A DNA stretch of 64,000 nt from Microbacterium marinilacus (GTDB taxonomy: Bacteria; Actinomycetota; Actinomycetes; Actinomycetales; Microbacteriaceae), in the NCBI RefSeq assembly GCF_019753765.1, contig NZ_JAIJZW010000006.1, positions 62,001-126,000 of the forward strand, written 5' to 3'. Below are positions 8,701-17,455 of this stretch, in pieces. The position numbers and the translations under genes are program-made. The stretch's first letter is position 1. Each line of letters opens with the position of its first letter. Below the pieces are notes generated by a model. It saw nothing but the letters and a program-made list of their open reading frames with translations. It was not told the DNA's origin and ran no database searches.

Positions 8701-10251
8701 TCACGCCAGCCGTCCGATCGCCGCCTCCACGGCGTCGCGCACCGCGCCCGACCGCACCGCGGCGACGGCCTGCTCCACGGCCGGCGCCAGGAAGCGGTCG
8801 GGTCCCGGGGCGGCCGCCGCGGCCACGACCCCCGCGGCCGCCGCCGTGGCGTCGGCCGGACGCAGCGGCGCCCGCAGCGCGAGGGCGCGGGAGGCGGTGA
8901 GCAGCTCGATGCCGATCACGCGCGTCAGGCCGTCGACGGCGGTGCGCAGCTTGCGCGCCGCGGCCCACCCCATCGACACGTGGTCCTCCTGCATCGCCGA
9001 CGAGGGGATCGAGTCGACCGAGGCCGGCATGGCGAGGCGCTTCAGCTCCGAGACGATCCCCGCGGCGGTGTACTGCGCGATCATCAGTCCCGAGTCGACG
9101 CCGATCTCGTGGGCGAGGAAGGGCGGCAGGCCGTTGCTGCGTGCGCGATCGAGCATCCGGTCGATGCGTCTCTCGGCGATGCTCGCGAGGTCCGCGACGG
9201 CGATGGCGAGGAAGTCCAGCACATAGCCGACGGGCGCGCCGTGGAAGCTGCCGTTCGACTCGACGCGCCCGTCGGGCGTGACCACGGGGTTGTCGACCGC
9301 GGACGCCAGCTCGCGCTCCGCCACCGCCCGCGCGTGGGCCATCGTGTCGCGCACGGCTCCGTGCACCTGCGGTGCGCACCTCAGCGAGTACGCGTCCTGC
9401 ACCCGGGTGCACTCCGGGCCGCGGTGGCTGCGCACGATGGCCGACTCAGCGAGCGCGCGGCGCATGTTGTCGGCGGAGGCCGCGATGCCGGGATGAGGCC
9501 GCAGGCGCTGCAGGTCGGCGGCGAACGCGGCATCGGTGCCGAGCGTCGCCTCGACGCTCATGGCCGCGGTGACGTCGGCCGTCGCGACCAGCAGCTCGAG
9601 GTCGCCGAGCGCGAGCAGCAGCTGGCCGAGCATCCCGTCGGTGCCGTTGATGACCGCCAGGCCCTCCTTCTCACGGAGCGCGAGGGGCTCGATGCCGGCA
9701 TCGGCGAGCGCGTGGAGGGCGGGAACGAGCTCGCCGTCGCGGACCCGCACGTCTCCCTCGCCGCATGCCGCCAGCGCGACGTGCGCCAGGGGAGCGAGAT
9801 CTCCCGAGCAGCCGAGCGAGCCGTACTCGCGGACGACGGGGGTGATGCCGGCGTTGAGCAGGGCGGCGTACGTCTCGGCCACGACCGGACGCGCGCCGGT
9901 CCGTCCGGTGGCGAGCGTCGAGAGGCGCAGCAGCGCGAGGGCGCGCACCACCTCGCGCTCGACCTCCGGCCCGGACCCCGCTGCGTGCGAGCGGACGAGG
10001 CTCAGCTGCAGCTGCGCGCGGCGATCGCGGTCGATGTAGGTCGTCGCGAGCGCTCCGAACCCCGTGGAGACGCCGTAGTGCGGGGCGGGGTCGTCTGCCA
10101 GAGCCTCCACGACGGCGCGCGAGGCGGTCATGGCCGCACGGGCGTCGTCGCCGAGCGCGACCCGCGCGTCGTGGCGCGCGACGGAGACCACCTCTGCGGG
10201 GGAGAGGGGACCGGTGCCGATCAGGACGGGCGGGATGGCGGGCGTGGACAT
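8701..10251 (-). CDS. hutH: Histidine ammonia-lyase
   Basis: Deaminates L-histidine to urocanate, the first step of histidine catabolism. The 516 residues show all family landmarks: catalytic Tyr in HYGVSTGFG (about residue 59), the MIO-forming tripeptide as Cys148-Ser149-Gly150 in GSLGCSGDLAPLAH, Asn in VINGTDG, QDAYSLRC and QEDHVSMG. Cys instead of Ala at the first MIO position is a tolerated variant, because the Ser and Gly needed for cyclisation remain. It is transcribed divergently from an IclR gene. It is the only one of three HAL-superfamily members here with an intact cofactor motif, so it is the likely true histidase. Confidence 0.92.
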   Translation of the reverse strand: MSTPAIPPVLIGTGPLSPAEVVSVARHDARVALGDDARAAMTASRAVVEALADDPAPHYGVSTGFGALATTYIDRDRRAQLQLSLVRSHAAGSGPEVEREVVRALALLRLSTLATGRTGARPVVAETYAALLNAGITPVVREYGSLGCSGDLAPLAHVALAACGEGDVRVRDGELVPALHALADAGIEPLALREKEGLAVINGTDGMLGQLLLALGDLELLVATADVTAAMSVEATLGTDAAFAADLQRLRPHPGIAASADNMRRALAESAIVRSHRGPECTRVQDAYSLRCAPQVHGAVRDTMAHARAVAERELASAVDNPVVTPDGRVESNGSFHGAPVGYVLDFLAIAVADLASIAERRIDRMLDRARSNGLPPFLAHEIGVDSGLMIAQYTAAGIVSELKRLAMPASVDSIPSSAMQEDHVSMGWAAARKLRTAVDGLTRVIGIELLTASRALALRAPLRPADATAAAAGVVAAAAAPGPDRFLAPAVEQAVAAVRSGAVRDAVEAAIGRLA

Positions 10252-10305
10252 GCAGCACAGTCAACCCGCCGCGTTCCGTCGTCTCTGCGCCCCCGGTCGA
10301 TCCGG

Positions 10306-10323
10306 TGTCTCGGGTATGAGACA
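10306..10323. promoter_or_regulatory. Perfect palindrome, candidate operator of the hut IclR regulator
   Basis: TGTCTC (10306-10311), 6 nt, then GAGACA (10318-10323): a perfect 6-bp inverted repeat in the 81-bp region between hutH and the divergent IclR gene, ending 9 nt before the regulator's ATG. IclR proteins bind such sites as dimers, so control of hutH together with autoregulation is likely. Confidence 0.55.
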
Positions 10324-10332
10324 GTCATCCCC

Positions 10333-11121
10333 ATGACGCCGGCCGATCCGCGCGCCGCAGCGCCCGCGGCCGACCACACCCTGCGCGTCCTCGCGTTCCT
10401 CGCCCGTCAGCGCGGGCCGGTGGCGGCGCGTACGATCGCCGCGGCGCTGGAGCTGCCCCGCTCGACGGTCTACCGGCTGCTCCGGGTCATGGTCGAGCAC
10501 GCGTTCGTCGTGCACCTCCCGGAGGAGCGGCGATACGGGCTGGGTGTCGCCGCCTACGAGCTCAGCTCGGGGTTCTCCCGACAGGAGCCGCTCGCGCGCC
10601 TCGGCACGCCGGTGCTGACGGGGCTCGTCGACCGCATCGGCCAGTCGGCGCACCTGGCGGTGCTGCACGGGCGGGACGTGGTCTACATCGTCGAGGCGCG
10701 CGCACCCCGTCGCCCGCCCCTGGTGACGGACGTCGGGGTGCGCCTGCCGGCCGCCGCCACGGCCAGCGGCCGAGCGCAGCTCGCGGCGCTGCCGGCCGCG
10801 CAGGTGCGCGCGCTGTACCCGGACGCCTCGGCGTTCACCGGCGCCTTCCCCCGCGCTCCTCGCGGCTACGTCGCGTTGCGCGAGGCGCTGCGCGACGTCC
10901 GCGCGCGCGGCTTCGCGTGGGAGGACGGCGACGTGACCGACGGCCTCGCCTCGGTCGGCGTCGTCGTCCGCGACCACGCCGGGTGGCCGGCGGCATCCAT
11001 CGCCGTGACGTTCCCGCGTGACGACGTGCCCGAGCCGGTCGTGCCCGCCCTCGTCGCCGAGGTGACGGCCGCCGCCGACCTGCTGGCCCGTCGTATCCAC
11101 GGCCGCGCTCCCGTCGGATGA
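10333..11121 (+). CDS. IclR family transcriptional regulator of histidine utilisation
   Basis: DNA-binding regulator of 262 residues, probably controlling hutH. The N-terminal winged helix-turn-helix (TIAAALELPRSTVYRLLRVM, residues about 36-55) is followed by the IclR effector domain with the conserved pattern VLHGRDVVYIVEARAP and the C-terminal SVGVVVRDHAGWPAASIAVT. ATG 10333 is chosen as the first start directly after the operator palindrome; the open frame itself runs far upstream without a signal. No clear ribosome-binding site precedes it, so translation may be near-leaderless. The effector could be urocanate or histidine, which is inference. Confidence 0.85.
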   Translation: MTPADPRAAAPAADHTLRVLAFLARQRGPVAARTIAAALELPRSTVYRLLRVMVEHAFVVHLPEERRYGLGVAAYELSSGFSRQEPLARLGTPVLTGLVDRIGQSAHLAVLHGRDVVYIVEARAPRRPPLVTDVGVRLPAAATASGRAQLAALPAAQVRALYPDASAFTGAFPRAPRGYVALREALRDVRARGFAWEDGDVTDGLASVGVVVRDHAGWPAASIAVTFPRDDVPEPVVPALVAEVTAAADLLARRIHGRAPVG

Positions 11122-11167
11122 AACGACGAGGCCGCGGGCGGCCCCGTGCCGGAGCGCGACGGCGGCG

Positions 11168-11668
11168 TCAGGCAGGGGGCAGGAGGGCGACGGTCGCGAG
11201 ACGGGCGCCGCGCGAGTCCAGGAGGGCGGCGGCGTCCGGTGACGTGATCGCGCTGCCGGGCGGCAGCGCGACGCCGCCGACGCGCGCGGTGCCGGTGAGG
11301 ACGAGCAGGAGATCCCACCGGCCCGTCGCCCGGCCGGTGACGTCGAACACCGCACGCGCGACCGCGCGCTCGGTCATCAGGTTCAGCACTCGGGCGGGGC
11401 GGGAGACGTCCGTCGCGCACGCCGGCGTCTCGCCGGCGAACCCGACGTGCTCTCCCGGCGCCAGCGGGCGCGCCTCGCCGTCGAGCTGCAGCGTGAGCGG
11501 CTGATCTCCGATCACCGCGAGGATCCGGTCGACGCCGGGGAAGGCCGAGAACGGCACGGCGCCCTCGATGTCGGCCAGGCTCAGCCGCCAACCGTGCCCG
11601 CGGCACAGGGTGCGGGTGACGCCGAGACCATTGCGCCACGGCTCGGCCGGCGCCTCGTGCGGCAGCAC
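11168..11668 (-). CDS. hutD: HutD family protein
   Basis: Cupin-fold protein of 166 residues, found with histidine-utilisation genes and thought to modulate the pathway; its biochemical role is not settled. Family features are EPWRNGLGVTR near the N-terminus, FSAFPGVDRIL, and LAPGEHVGFAGE. I place the start at GTG 11668, 12 nt beyond the stop of the upstream lyase gene; a CTG codon at 11683 overlapping that stop sits better behind GAGG but would be a rare start. It is in one transcription unit with the second HAL-family lyase at 11680-13149 rather than with hutH. Confidence 0.75.
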   Translation of the reverse strand: MLPHEAPAEPWRNGLGVTRTLCRGHGWRLSLADIEGAVPFSAFPGVDRILAVIGDQPLTLQLDGEARPLAPGEHVGFAGETPACATDVSRPARVLNLMTERAVARAVFDVTGRATGRWDLLLVLTGTARVGGVALPPGSAITSPDAAALLDSRGARLATVALLPPA

Positions 11669-11679
11669 GACGCCGGCGG

Positions 11680-13149
11680 TCAGGGCGAGACCTCCGCGAG
11701 GCCGTCGAGAAGGGCGTCGGCCGCCTGGAGGGGCGGGCGCAGGTCCTGGTCCTGGTGCTCGGGCATCAGGCCGGCGAGAGCGCCGTGAAGCGGCCTGAGC
11801 CGGGGCGGCAGGGTGGCGCCCCGCTGCGCGACCAGCCGCGCCACCGAGAGCAGCTCGCACGACAGCACGACCCGATACCCCTCCACGGCGCGCTCGAGCT
11901 GCACCACTCCCTGCGTCGCGAAGCCGGCGTCCTCCTCGGTGCCGCGCGAGAGCGAGATCGTGCCGAGGGAGGCGGGCGACGCCGCGGCGCGGATCTCCGC
12001 CAGCGCCGCGGCCGCGGTGTACTCCAGCATCATGAGCCCGGACGCCCCCGCGGGACCCTCGGCGAGGAACGGCCGCAGCCCCGTGTAGCCGGGCTCGTTC
12101 GCGAGCCGCAGCCGCGCGTGCGCGTTCGTGGCCGCGCGGGCGATCGCGAGGCTCGCGGCATCGAGGTCGCCGGCGAGCTGCGCCTGGTAGAAGCCGCCGT
12201 GGTGCGTCACGGTGCCGGCCGCGGCGTCGAACATCGGGTTCTCCTGAGCCGCCGTCACGAGGCGACCGAGCTGGGCGTCGAGCCGCACCATCGCCGTGAC
12301 GAGCGCCGCCTGCGTGATCGGGTGCACGCGCAGCCCGTAGGGATCCTGGATCCTCGCGGCGCGCGCGTCGTGCCCGCGCAGGAGCGCGCGGACCTCGGCG
12401 GCGACCTCGTCCACGCCGGGCGCCGAGATCGCGGCGGCCGCGGCCGGGGAGAACGCCTCGACGCTCCCCTCGAACGCGACGATCGCGAGCGCGTACAGCA
12501 CGCGGGATGCGCGGTCGAGGCGGCGCAGCTCGTCGGACGCGAGGACGCCCCGGGCGACGGTGAGCGCGCTGCTGCTGAGGAACGGCAACGCGCTGTCGGC
12601 ACCCCAGCGGATCGGCGGGACGACGAGCGGCGCGGACGTCGGCCGCTCGCCGGCCAGCGCCAGCGCCAGCGCGGAGAGCGCGGCGAGGTCGCCCGTTCCG
12701 ATCGACCCGTACCGGCCGATCTCCGGGAGCGCGTCGGCGTTGAGAGCGGCCACGAGCGCGTCGGGCACCGCGGGGTCGATGCCGGATCGTGCCTGGGCGA
12801 GCTGGGCGAGGCGCGTCGCCGCCATCGCGCGCACCGCTCGGTGGGGCAGCGGCGTGCCGGCATCGGTGGCGTGGCTGCGCACGAGCAGCCGACCGTGCTC
12901 GGCCGCGGCGTCGTCGGCCTCGCTCACGGTGGTGGTGCGGTTGGCTCCGACGCCGGTGGAGCGGCCGTAGGTGGCGTGGGCGGCGCCGATGCGATCGGCT
13001 GCCTCCTTCATCCGCCCGACGTCCTCGCGAGAAGCGGGGGAGAGGGAGACTGGAGCGCCGTCGGCGATCGCGACGATGTCCTCCGCCGTCGTGGCGGCCG
13101 AGATCTCGACCGGGTTCGGTGCGGGCGAGGGCGCGGCGGAGGGGCTCAT
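11680..13149 (-). CDS. HAL/PAL-family lyase with atypical MIO motif (Gly-Thr-Gly)
   Basis: Member of the aromatic amino acid ammonia-lyase superfamily, 489 residues, substrate unknown. The catalytic-loop Tyr is kept (ATYGRSTGVG, Tyr61), as is QDPYGLR, but the cofactor site reads GSIGTGDLAAL. The Ala-Ser-Gly that cyclises to MIO is thus Gly151-Thr152-Gly153 with a one-residue deletion, and the usual INGT is replaced by LSSSA. Similar GTG-type paralogues occur, as I recall, in actinobacteria. The start ATG 13149 (MSPSAAPS) gives the usual N-terminus; an open frame extends 23 codons upstream into the operator region. It shares a unit with hutD and diverges from the IclR/betaine-transporter operon. 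Confidence 0.82.
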   Translation of the reverse strand: MSPSAAPSPAPNPVEISAATTAEDIVAIADGAPVSLSPASREDVGRMKEAADRIGAAHATYGRSTGVGANRTTTVSEADDAAAEHGRLLVRSHATDAGTPLPHRAVRAMAATRLAQLAQARSGIDPAVPDALVAALNADALPEIGRYGSIGTGDLAALSALALALAGERPTSAPLVVPPIRWGADSALPFLSSSALTVARGVLASDELRRLDRASRVLYALAIVAFEGSVEAFSPAAAAAISAPGVDEVAAEVRALLRGHDARAARIQDPYGLRVHPITQAALVTAMVRLDAQLGRLVTAAQENPMFDAAAGTVTHHGGFYQAQLAGDLDAASLAIARAATNAHARLRLANEPGYTGLRPFLAEGPAGASGLMMLEYTAAAALAEIRAAASPASLGTISLSRGTEEDAGFATQGVVQLERAVEGYRVVLSCELLSVARLVAQRGATLPPRLRPLHGALAGLMPEHQDQDLRPPLQAADALLDGLAEVSP

Positions 13150-13174
13150 GGGACCACTGTGCTGACTTCGGGCT

Positions 13175-13254
13175 GGTGTTTCAACCAGTGGCATGTGTAT
13201 TTTACGAAATGGAAACACCGGGCAACGAGGACCGAAACAGCGGGTTCCTATCGT
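13175..13254. promoter_or_regulatory. Divergent control region with inverted repeats and a -10 box
   Basis: Between the GTG-type lyase (-) and the IclR gene (+) lie an inverted repeat GGTGTTTC (13175-13182) / GAAACACC (13212-13219) and, inside it, the palindrome ATTT-TACG-AAAT (13199-13210). The latter is A/T-rich in an otherwise G/C-rich region and resembles IclR-type operators. TATCGT (13249-13254) is a plausible -10 for the rightward operon. Confidence 0.5.
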
Positions 13255-13281
13255 CGACGGTGCCGATGAAGGAGGCCCAGC

Positions 13282-13959
13282 GTGAGCGAACAGTCGACCC
13301 GCACCGTGGAGCGTGCGCTCTCACTGCTCGCCCACGTGTGCGAGGAGGGCAGCTCCTCGCTCGCCGCCGCGGCCCGCGCCGTCGAGCTGTCGCCGAGCAC
13401 CGCCCTGCGGCTGCTGCGCACCCTCGAGGCCAGCGGGTTCGTCCGCCGCGACGACGAGGGCAGCTACCGCGCGGGCTCCCGGCTCGTCCAGCTCGGCGCC
13501 CAGGCGCTCAGCAACGAGTCGCTCATCGACATCAGCCACCAGGAGATGGTCGGCCTCGAGGAGGCGACCGGGGAGTCGGTCTACCTCAGCGTCGAGGGCC
13601 ACGGCGCGTCGGTGCTGTACATCAGCATCGTCGAGGGGTCCCACTCCATCCGGCACGCCAACTGGGTCGGCCGCACGATCCCCCTGCAGGGATCGGCGGC
13701 GGGCCTCGCCCTCACCGGCCAGACGCCCGAGGCCGGCTTCGTGGTCGTCGAGCGCGGGATCGAGCGCGACGTCACCGCGATCGCCGCGCCGATCCTCGTC
13801 GGCTCACGCATCGTCGCCTCGCTGAGCATCCTCGTCCCCACCTACCGCATCGACGACCGCTCGACCGACCAGTTCGGTCGGCTCATCGCCGCGGCAGCGC
13901 ACCGCCTGTCCGCGGGCCTCACCGACCCCGCTCCCGGCCCCAAGGAGAAGCACCCGTGA
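13282..13959 (+). CDS. IclR family transcriptional regulator
   Basis: Regulator of 225 residues, shorter than usual for the family (about 250). The helix-turn-helix covers residues 25-55 (LAAAARAVELSPSTALRLLR) and the effector domain follows (SVYLSVEGHGASVLYISIVEG). GTG 13282 is supported by GGAGG 6 nt upstream. Its stop overlaps the ATPase start (GTGA), so it is the first gene of the transporter operon and probably controls that operon and the divergent lyase. Several conserved effector-domain residues near the C-terminus appear trimmed, which may reflect an unusual ligand. Confidence 0.85.
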   Translation: MSEQSTRTVERALSLLAHVCEEGSSSLAAAARAVELSPSTALRLLRTLEASGFVRRDDEGSYRAGSRLVQLGAQALSNESLIDISHQEMVGLEEATGESVYLSVEGHGASVLYISIVEGSHSIRHANWVGRTIPLQGSAAGLALTGQTPEAGFVVVERGIERDVTAIAAPILVGSRIVASLSILVPTYRIDDRSTDQFGRLIAAAAHRLSAGLTDPAPGPKEKHP

Positions 13960-15050
13960 TCAGCTTCGAAGCCGTCACCAAGACCTATCCGGACGGCACC
14001 GTCGCGGTGGACGACCTGAACCTAGTGGCGCCGACGGGCCAGCTGACGGTTCTCGTCGGCCCTTCCGGATGCGGCAAGACCACGTCACTGCGGATGGTGA
14101 ACCGCCTGATCGCGCCGTCGTCCGGGCGCATCGCTCTCGACGGTGAGTCGACCGAGGGCATGGACGTCGCCCTACTGCGTCGCCGGATCGGCTACGTGAT
14201 CCAGCACGCGGGTCTCTTCCCGCACCGCACCGTCATCGACAACGTCGCGAGCACCGCCCGCCTCTCGGGCACGTCGCGCGCTCGAGCGCGCGCGATCGCG
14301 CTCGAGCTGATCGAGCGCGTGGGGCTGCCGGCAGCGTTCGCGAAACGATATCCCTGGCAGCTGTCCGGCGGTCAGCAGCAGAGAGTGGGCGTGGCACGCG
14401 CTCTCGCGGCCGACCCGGAGTTCATGCTGATGGACGAGCCATTCAGTGCGGTCGACCCGATCGTGCGCGGTCAGTTGCAGGAGGAGTTCCTCCGCCTGCA
14501 GCGCGACATCGGCAAGACGATCATCATGGTCACGCACGACATCGATGAGGCCCTCAAGCTCGGCGACCAGGTCGCGGTGCTGCGCACAGGCGGCAAGCTG
14601 GCGCAGCTGGCGACTCCGCAGGAGCTGCTGACGGCGCCCGCCGACGAGTTCGTCGCGGACTTCGTCGGCCGCGATCGCGGGTACCGCTCCCTCGGCTTCG
14701 TTCACGGGAGCGGCCTTCGGTTCTCGCCGGAGCCGACCGTGCGTCTCGGGGCGACGGCGGAGGATGCGCGTCGGGCGACGACGGATCGCTGGCTCATCGT
14801 CGCCGACGAGCACGATCGTCCCCGCGGTTGGGTCCAGCCCGCCGCGCTGAGCGGCACGATCTCGGAGGCCGATCTCAACCTGAGCGGCACATCCGCGCCG
14901 GTCGACGGCAGCCTCCGCCAGATGCTCGACGCGGCGCTCAGCGCGCCGAGCCGACGGGGCTGCGTCATCGACGCCGACGGGCGGCTCGTCGGCACGCTCC
15001 GGGTGCACGACGTCCTCGCGGCGATCGAGTCGGACGGGAGCGGCCGATGA
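13956..15050 (+). CDS. Betaine-type ABC transporter ATP-binding protein (OpuCA/ProV-like)
   Basis: Energises import of a quaternary-amine-like solute. The 364 residues have Walker A GPSGCGKTTSLRMVNRL (near residue 36), Q-loop VIQHAGLFPH, signature QLSGGQQQRVGVARALA, Walker B FMLMDEPFSAVDP and switch His in VTHDIDEA. A C-terminal region of about 120 residues carries one recognisable CBS-like repeat (GCVIDADGRLVGTLRVHDVLAAI), as in OpuCA, where it senses ionic strength. The start is GTG 13956, overlapping the IclR stop. Unlike an osmoprotectant system, it is embedded among histidine-type catabolic genes, suggesting a nutritional betaine such as hercynine or ergothioneine. Confidence 0.88.
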   Translation: MISFEAVTKTYPDGTVAVDDLNLVAPTGQLTVLVGPSGCGKTTSLRMVNRLIAPSSGRIALDGESTEGMDVALLRRRIGYVIQHAGLFPHRTVIDNVASTARLSGTSRARARAIALELIERVGLPAAFAKRYPWQLSGGQQQRVGVARALAADPEFMLMDEPFSAVDPIVRGQLQEEFLRLQRDIGKTIIMVTHDIDEALKLGDQVAVLRTGGKLAQLATPQELLTAPADEFVADFVGRDRGYRSLGFVHGSGLRFSPEPTVRLGATAEDARRATTDRWLIVADEHDRPRGWVQPAALSGTISEADLNLSGTSAPVDGSLRQMLDAALSAPSRRGCVIDADGRLVGTLRVHDVLAAIESDGSGR

Positions 15051-15697
15051 ACCTCGACTGGATCGGGCGCGAGAGCGGACGGATTCTCGAGCTCCTCGGG
15101 TCGCACGTCGTGCTGTCGACCGTGCCGGTCGCGGTCGGACTCGTCCTGGCGATCCCGCTCGGTTGGCTGGCGCACCGCAGCGGGCTGTGGCGACCGGCCA
15201 TCCTCGCCACGTCCGGCCTGCTCTACACCGTCCCCTCCCTGGCGTTGTTCGTCCTGCTGCCATCGATCATCGGCACGAAGATCCTCGATCCGCTCAACGT
15301 CGTCATCGCGCTCACGATCTACAGCCTCGCGCTCCTCGTGCGGACGGTCGTCGATGGGCTCGACTCCGTGCCGACCGAGACCGTGCAGGCCGCGAGCGCT
15401 ATGGGATACCGCAGCTTTGCGCGCTTCATCGGCGTCGAGCTGCCCGTCGCCGTGCCGGTCATCGCAGCGGGTCTTCGGGTGGCTGTCGTCTCGAATGTGA
15501 GCGTCGTGTCGATCGCCGCCATCGTCGGGACCTCTCAGCTCGGCCTGCTGTTCACGCAGGGCGCTCAGCTGCAGTTCCTCACGCCGATCATCGTCGGCAT
15601 CGTGCTGTGCCTCCTGCTGGCGGCGGTGCTCGACGCGGTCGTCCTGCTCATCGCCCGTTGGCTCACACCGTGGACGCCGAGGGGAGCGCACGGATGA
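15047..15697 (+). CDS. Betaine-type ABC transporter permease 1
   Basis: Inner-membrane subunit of 216 residues with about five or six hydrophobic segments. The ProW/OpuCB family loop reads VPTETVQAASAMGYRSFARFIGVELPVAVPVI. It starts with ATG 15047, overlapping the ATPase stop by 4 bp, and ends overlapping the second permease (ATGA). Together with the paralogous gene downstream it would form the channel. Its size and topology match the stand-alone OpuCB/OpuCD permeases rather than a permease fused to a binding domain. Confidence 0.88.
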   Translation: MNLDWIGRESGRILELLGSHVVLSTVPVAVGLVLAIPLGWLAHRSGLWRPAILATSGLLYTVPSLALFVLLPSIIGTKILDPLNVVIALTIYSLALLVRTVVDGLDSVPTETVQAASAMGYRSFARFIGVELPVAVPVIAAGLRVAVVSNVSVVSIAAIVGTSQLGLLFTQGAQLQFLTPIIVGIVLCLLLAAVLDAVVLLIARWLTPWTPRGAHG

Positions 15698-16407
15698 TCG
15701 AGTGGTTCCTCGACCCCGCGAACTGGGAGGGGACGCGCGGCATCCCAACGCTCGTCCTCCAGCATCTGCAGTACACCGCCGCGGCCCTGGCCGTCGCCGG
15801 GCTGGTTGGCGTCCCCATCGGCCTGTACGTCGGGCACACCGGGCGTGGGACGTTCCTCATCGCCGGCCTGGCCAACGCCCTGCGTGCCCTTCCGACGCTG
15901 GGCCTCGTGATCTTGCTCGTGATGGTGATCGCGCCGGTCCTCACGTCCGATCTCGCCTTCGTCGTCCCCAGCCTGATCGTGCTCATCCTCCTCGCCGTAC
16001 CCCCCATCATGACCAGCACCTATGCGGGGGTGCAGGCGGTCGATGCCGCGGTGGTCGACGCCGCCACGGGCATGGGCTACCGTCCCCTGCGTGTCCTGTT
16101 GAGCGTTCAGCTCCCGTGCGCACTGCCGCTGATCCTGTCCGGTTTCCGATCCGCGACGCTGCAGGTCGTCTCGACGGCGACGATCGCCGCGTACGTCTCC
16201 CTGGGCGGGCTCGGCCGGCTGATCATCGACGGACGCGCGCAGAATGACTACGAGCGCATGGTCGCCGGAGCGGTCCTCGTCGCCCTCCTCGCTCTCCTGA
16301 CCGATCTCGTCATCGGCCTGCTCTCCCGCGCGCTCGTCTCGCCCGGTCTCGCGCGACGGGACACCCGGCTCGCCCCGGTGCGAGCATCCGGTGTCGCCCC
16401 CGGTTGA
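15694..16407 (+). CDS. Betaine-type ABC transporter permease 2
   Basis: Second membrane subunit of the importer, 237 residues. It shows the same family loop (DAAVVDAATGMGYRPLRVLLSVQLPCALPLI) and the terminal stretch AYVSLGGLGRLIIDGRAQNDYERMVAGA typical of OpuCD. The C-terminus carries an additional hydrophilic tail of about 20 residues. The start ATG overlaps the stop of permease 1. A 96-bp gap with a hairpin separates it from the binding protein gene. Confidence 0.88.
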   Translation: MIEWFLDPANWEGTRGIPTLVLQHLQYTAAALAVAGLVGVPIGLYVGHTGRGTFLIAGLANALRALPTLGLVILLVMVIAPVLTSDLAFVVPSLIVLILLAVPPIMTSTYAGVQAVDAAVVDAATGMGYRPLRVLLSVQLPCALPLILSGFRSATLQVVSTATIAAYVSLGGLGRLIIDGRAQNDYERMVAGAVLVALLALLTDLVIGLLSRALVSPGLARRDTRLAPVRASGVAPG

Positions 16408-16467
16408 GCACCACAGACGCCCCACCCCGCTCCATCGATCCACACCGCATCGCACCACACCACTTCC

Positions 16468-16485
16468 GCGGACGCCCGCGTCCGC
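16468..16485 (+). other. Intercistronic hairpin ahead of the binding-protein gene
   Basis: GCGGACGC-CC-GCGTCCGC, a perfect 8-bp inverted repeat with a 2-nt centre (about 7 bp with a 4-nt loop), lies 18 nt upstream of the binding-protein ATG within the operon. Such hairpins often protect a downstream transcript and raise expression of the binding protein relative to the permeases. There is no U-tract, so it is not a clear terminator. Confidence 0.4.
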
Positions 16486-16503
16486 CACACCGAAAGGATC
16501 GCC

Positions 16504-17418
16504 ATGCGAATCCGACAGATCATCCCCGCGACCGGGATCGCCGCGATCGCGGCTCTCACCCTCGCCGCCTGCACGAGCGGGGGCGGAGACCCGCTCTCGG
16601 GAGGCGACTCCGCGACTGCGGACGGCGCTATCGTCGTCGGCTCGGCAGACTTCCCGGAGAGCCAGCTGCTCGCCACGATCTACGCGCAGGCGCTCGACGC
16701 GGCGGGCCTCGAGACCAGCACCCAGCTCAACATCGGCAGCCGCGAGGTGTACCTCCCCGCGTTGCTGGACGGGTCGATCACCCTGCTGCCCGAGTACACC
16801 GGCGCGACCCTCAGCTACCTCACCGAAGGATCCTCCGACGTCACGGGGCCGGAGGAGGTCGCCGCCGCGCTCGAGGAGGCGCTTCCCGACGGCATCTCGA
16901 TGCTCACCCCCTCGGCCGCCGAGAACCGCGACGTGCTCGCCGTGACCCAGGAGACGGCAGAGGAGTACGACCTCACCACGATCGAGGATCTCGTTCCGCA
17001 CGCCAGCGAGCTCGTGCTCGGCGGCCCGCCCGAGTGGGAGACACGGCGGGAGGGCGTCGTGGGCCTGAAGGACGTCTACGGGATCGAGTTCAAGGAGTTC
17101 CGCTCGCTCGACGTCGGCGGCCCGCTCACGATCGCGGCCCTCCAGAACGGTCAGGTGCAGGCCGCGGACATGTACTCGACCCTGCCGGCGATGGCCGACT
17201 TCGTAGCGCTCGAGGACAACCTCGGCCTCTTCCCGTCGCAGAACATCGTCCCGATCGGTGCGACCGAGGCGCTGTCGGACGAGGCCAGCGAGGTGCTCGA
17301 CGCCATCTCCGCCGCGCTCACGACCGACGACCTGATCGCCATGAACGCGCGTCTCGACGCCGAGGACAGCATCGACGACGTGGCCGCGGACTGGCTGGCC
17401 GACAACGATCTCGACTGA
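16504..17418 (+). CDS. Betaine-type ABC transporter substrate-binding lipoprotein (ProX/OpuAC family)
   Basis: Extracellular receptor, 304 residues. It has a lipoprotein signal peptide ([23 protein letters not shown], about residues 1-23, Cys acylated) and the OpuAC fold with [46 protein letters not shown] and [13 protein letters not shown]. Members of this family bind choline, carnitine, glycine betaine and, in EgtU, ergothioneine. The ribosome-binding site GAAAGGA is 5 nt upstream of the ATG. The gene lies between the permeases and hutU, so uptake and catabolism of the ligand appear linked. The ligand itself cannot be read from the sequence. Confidence 0.87.
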   Translation: MRIRQIIPATGIAAIAALTLAACTSGGGDPLSGGDSATADGAIVVGSADFPESQLLATIYAQALDAAGLETSTQLNIGSREVYLPALLDGSITLLPEYTGATLSYLTEGSSDVTGPEEVAAALEEALPDGISMLTPSAAENRDVLAVTQETAEEYDLTTIEDLVPHASELVLGGPPEWETRREGVVGLKDVYGIEFKEFRSLDVGGPLTIAALQNGQVQAADMYSTLPAMADFVALEDNLGLFPSQNIVPIGATEALSDEASEVLDAISAALTTDDLIAMNARLDAEDSIDDVAADWLADNDLD

Positions 17419-17455
17419 TCGCCCGGCCCGACACACACACGAAAGGAACCACCCC

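Noticed and set aside
8497..11121. A single open frame of 874 codons on the + strand across hutH and the IclR gene
   Set aside because: Its first 600 codons are the antisense of hutH, Arg/His-rich and without family motifs. Only the part from ATG 10333 matches a protein family.
13956..17418. Plain osmoprotectant uptake system
   Set aside because: The family fits, but the operon is flanked and overlapped by histidine-type catabolic genes and an IclR regulator, and shows no osmotic-stress context. A nutritional role is the better reading, though not proven.
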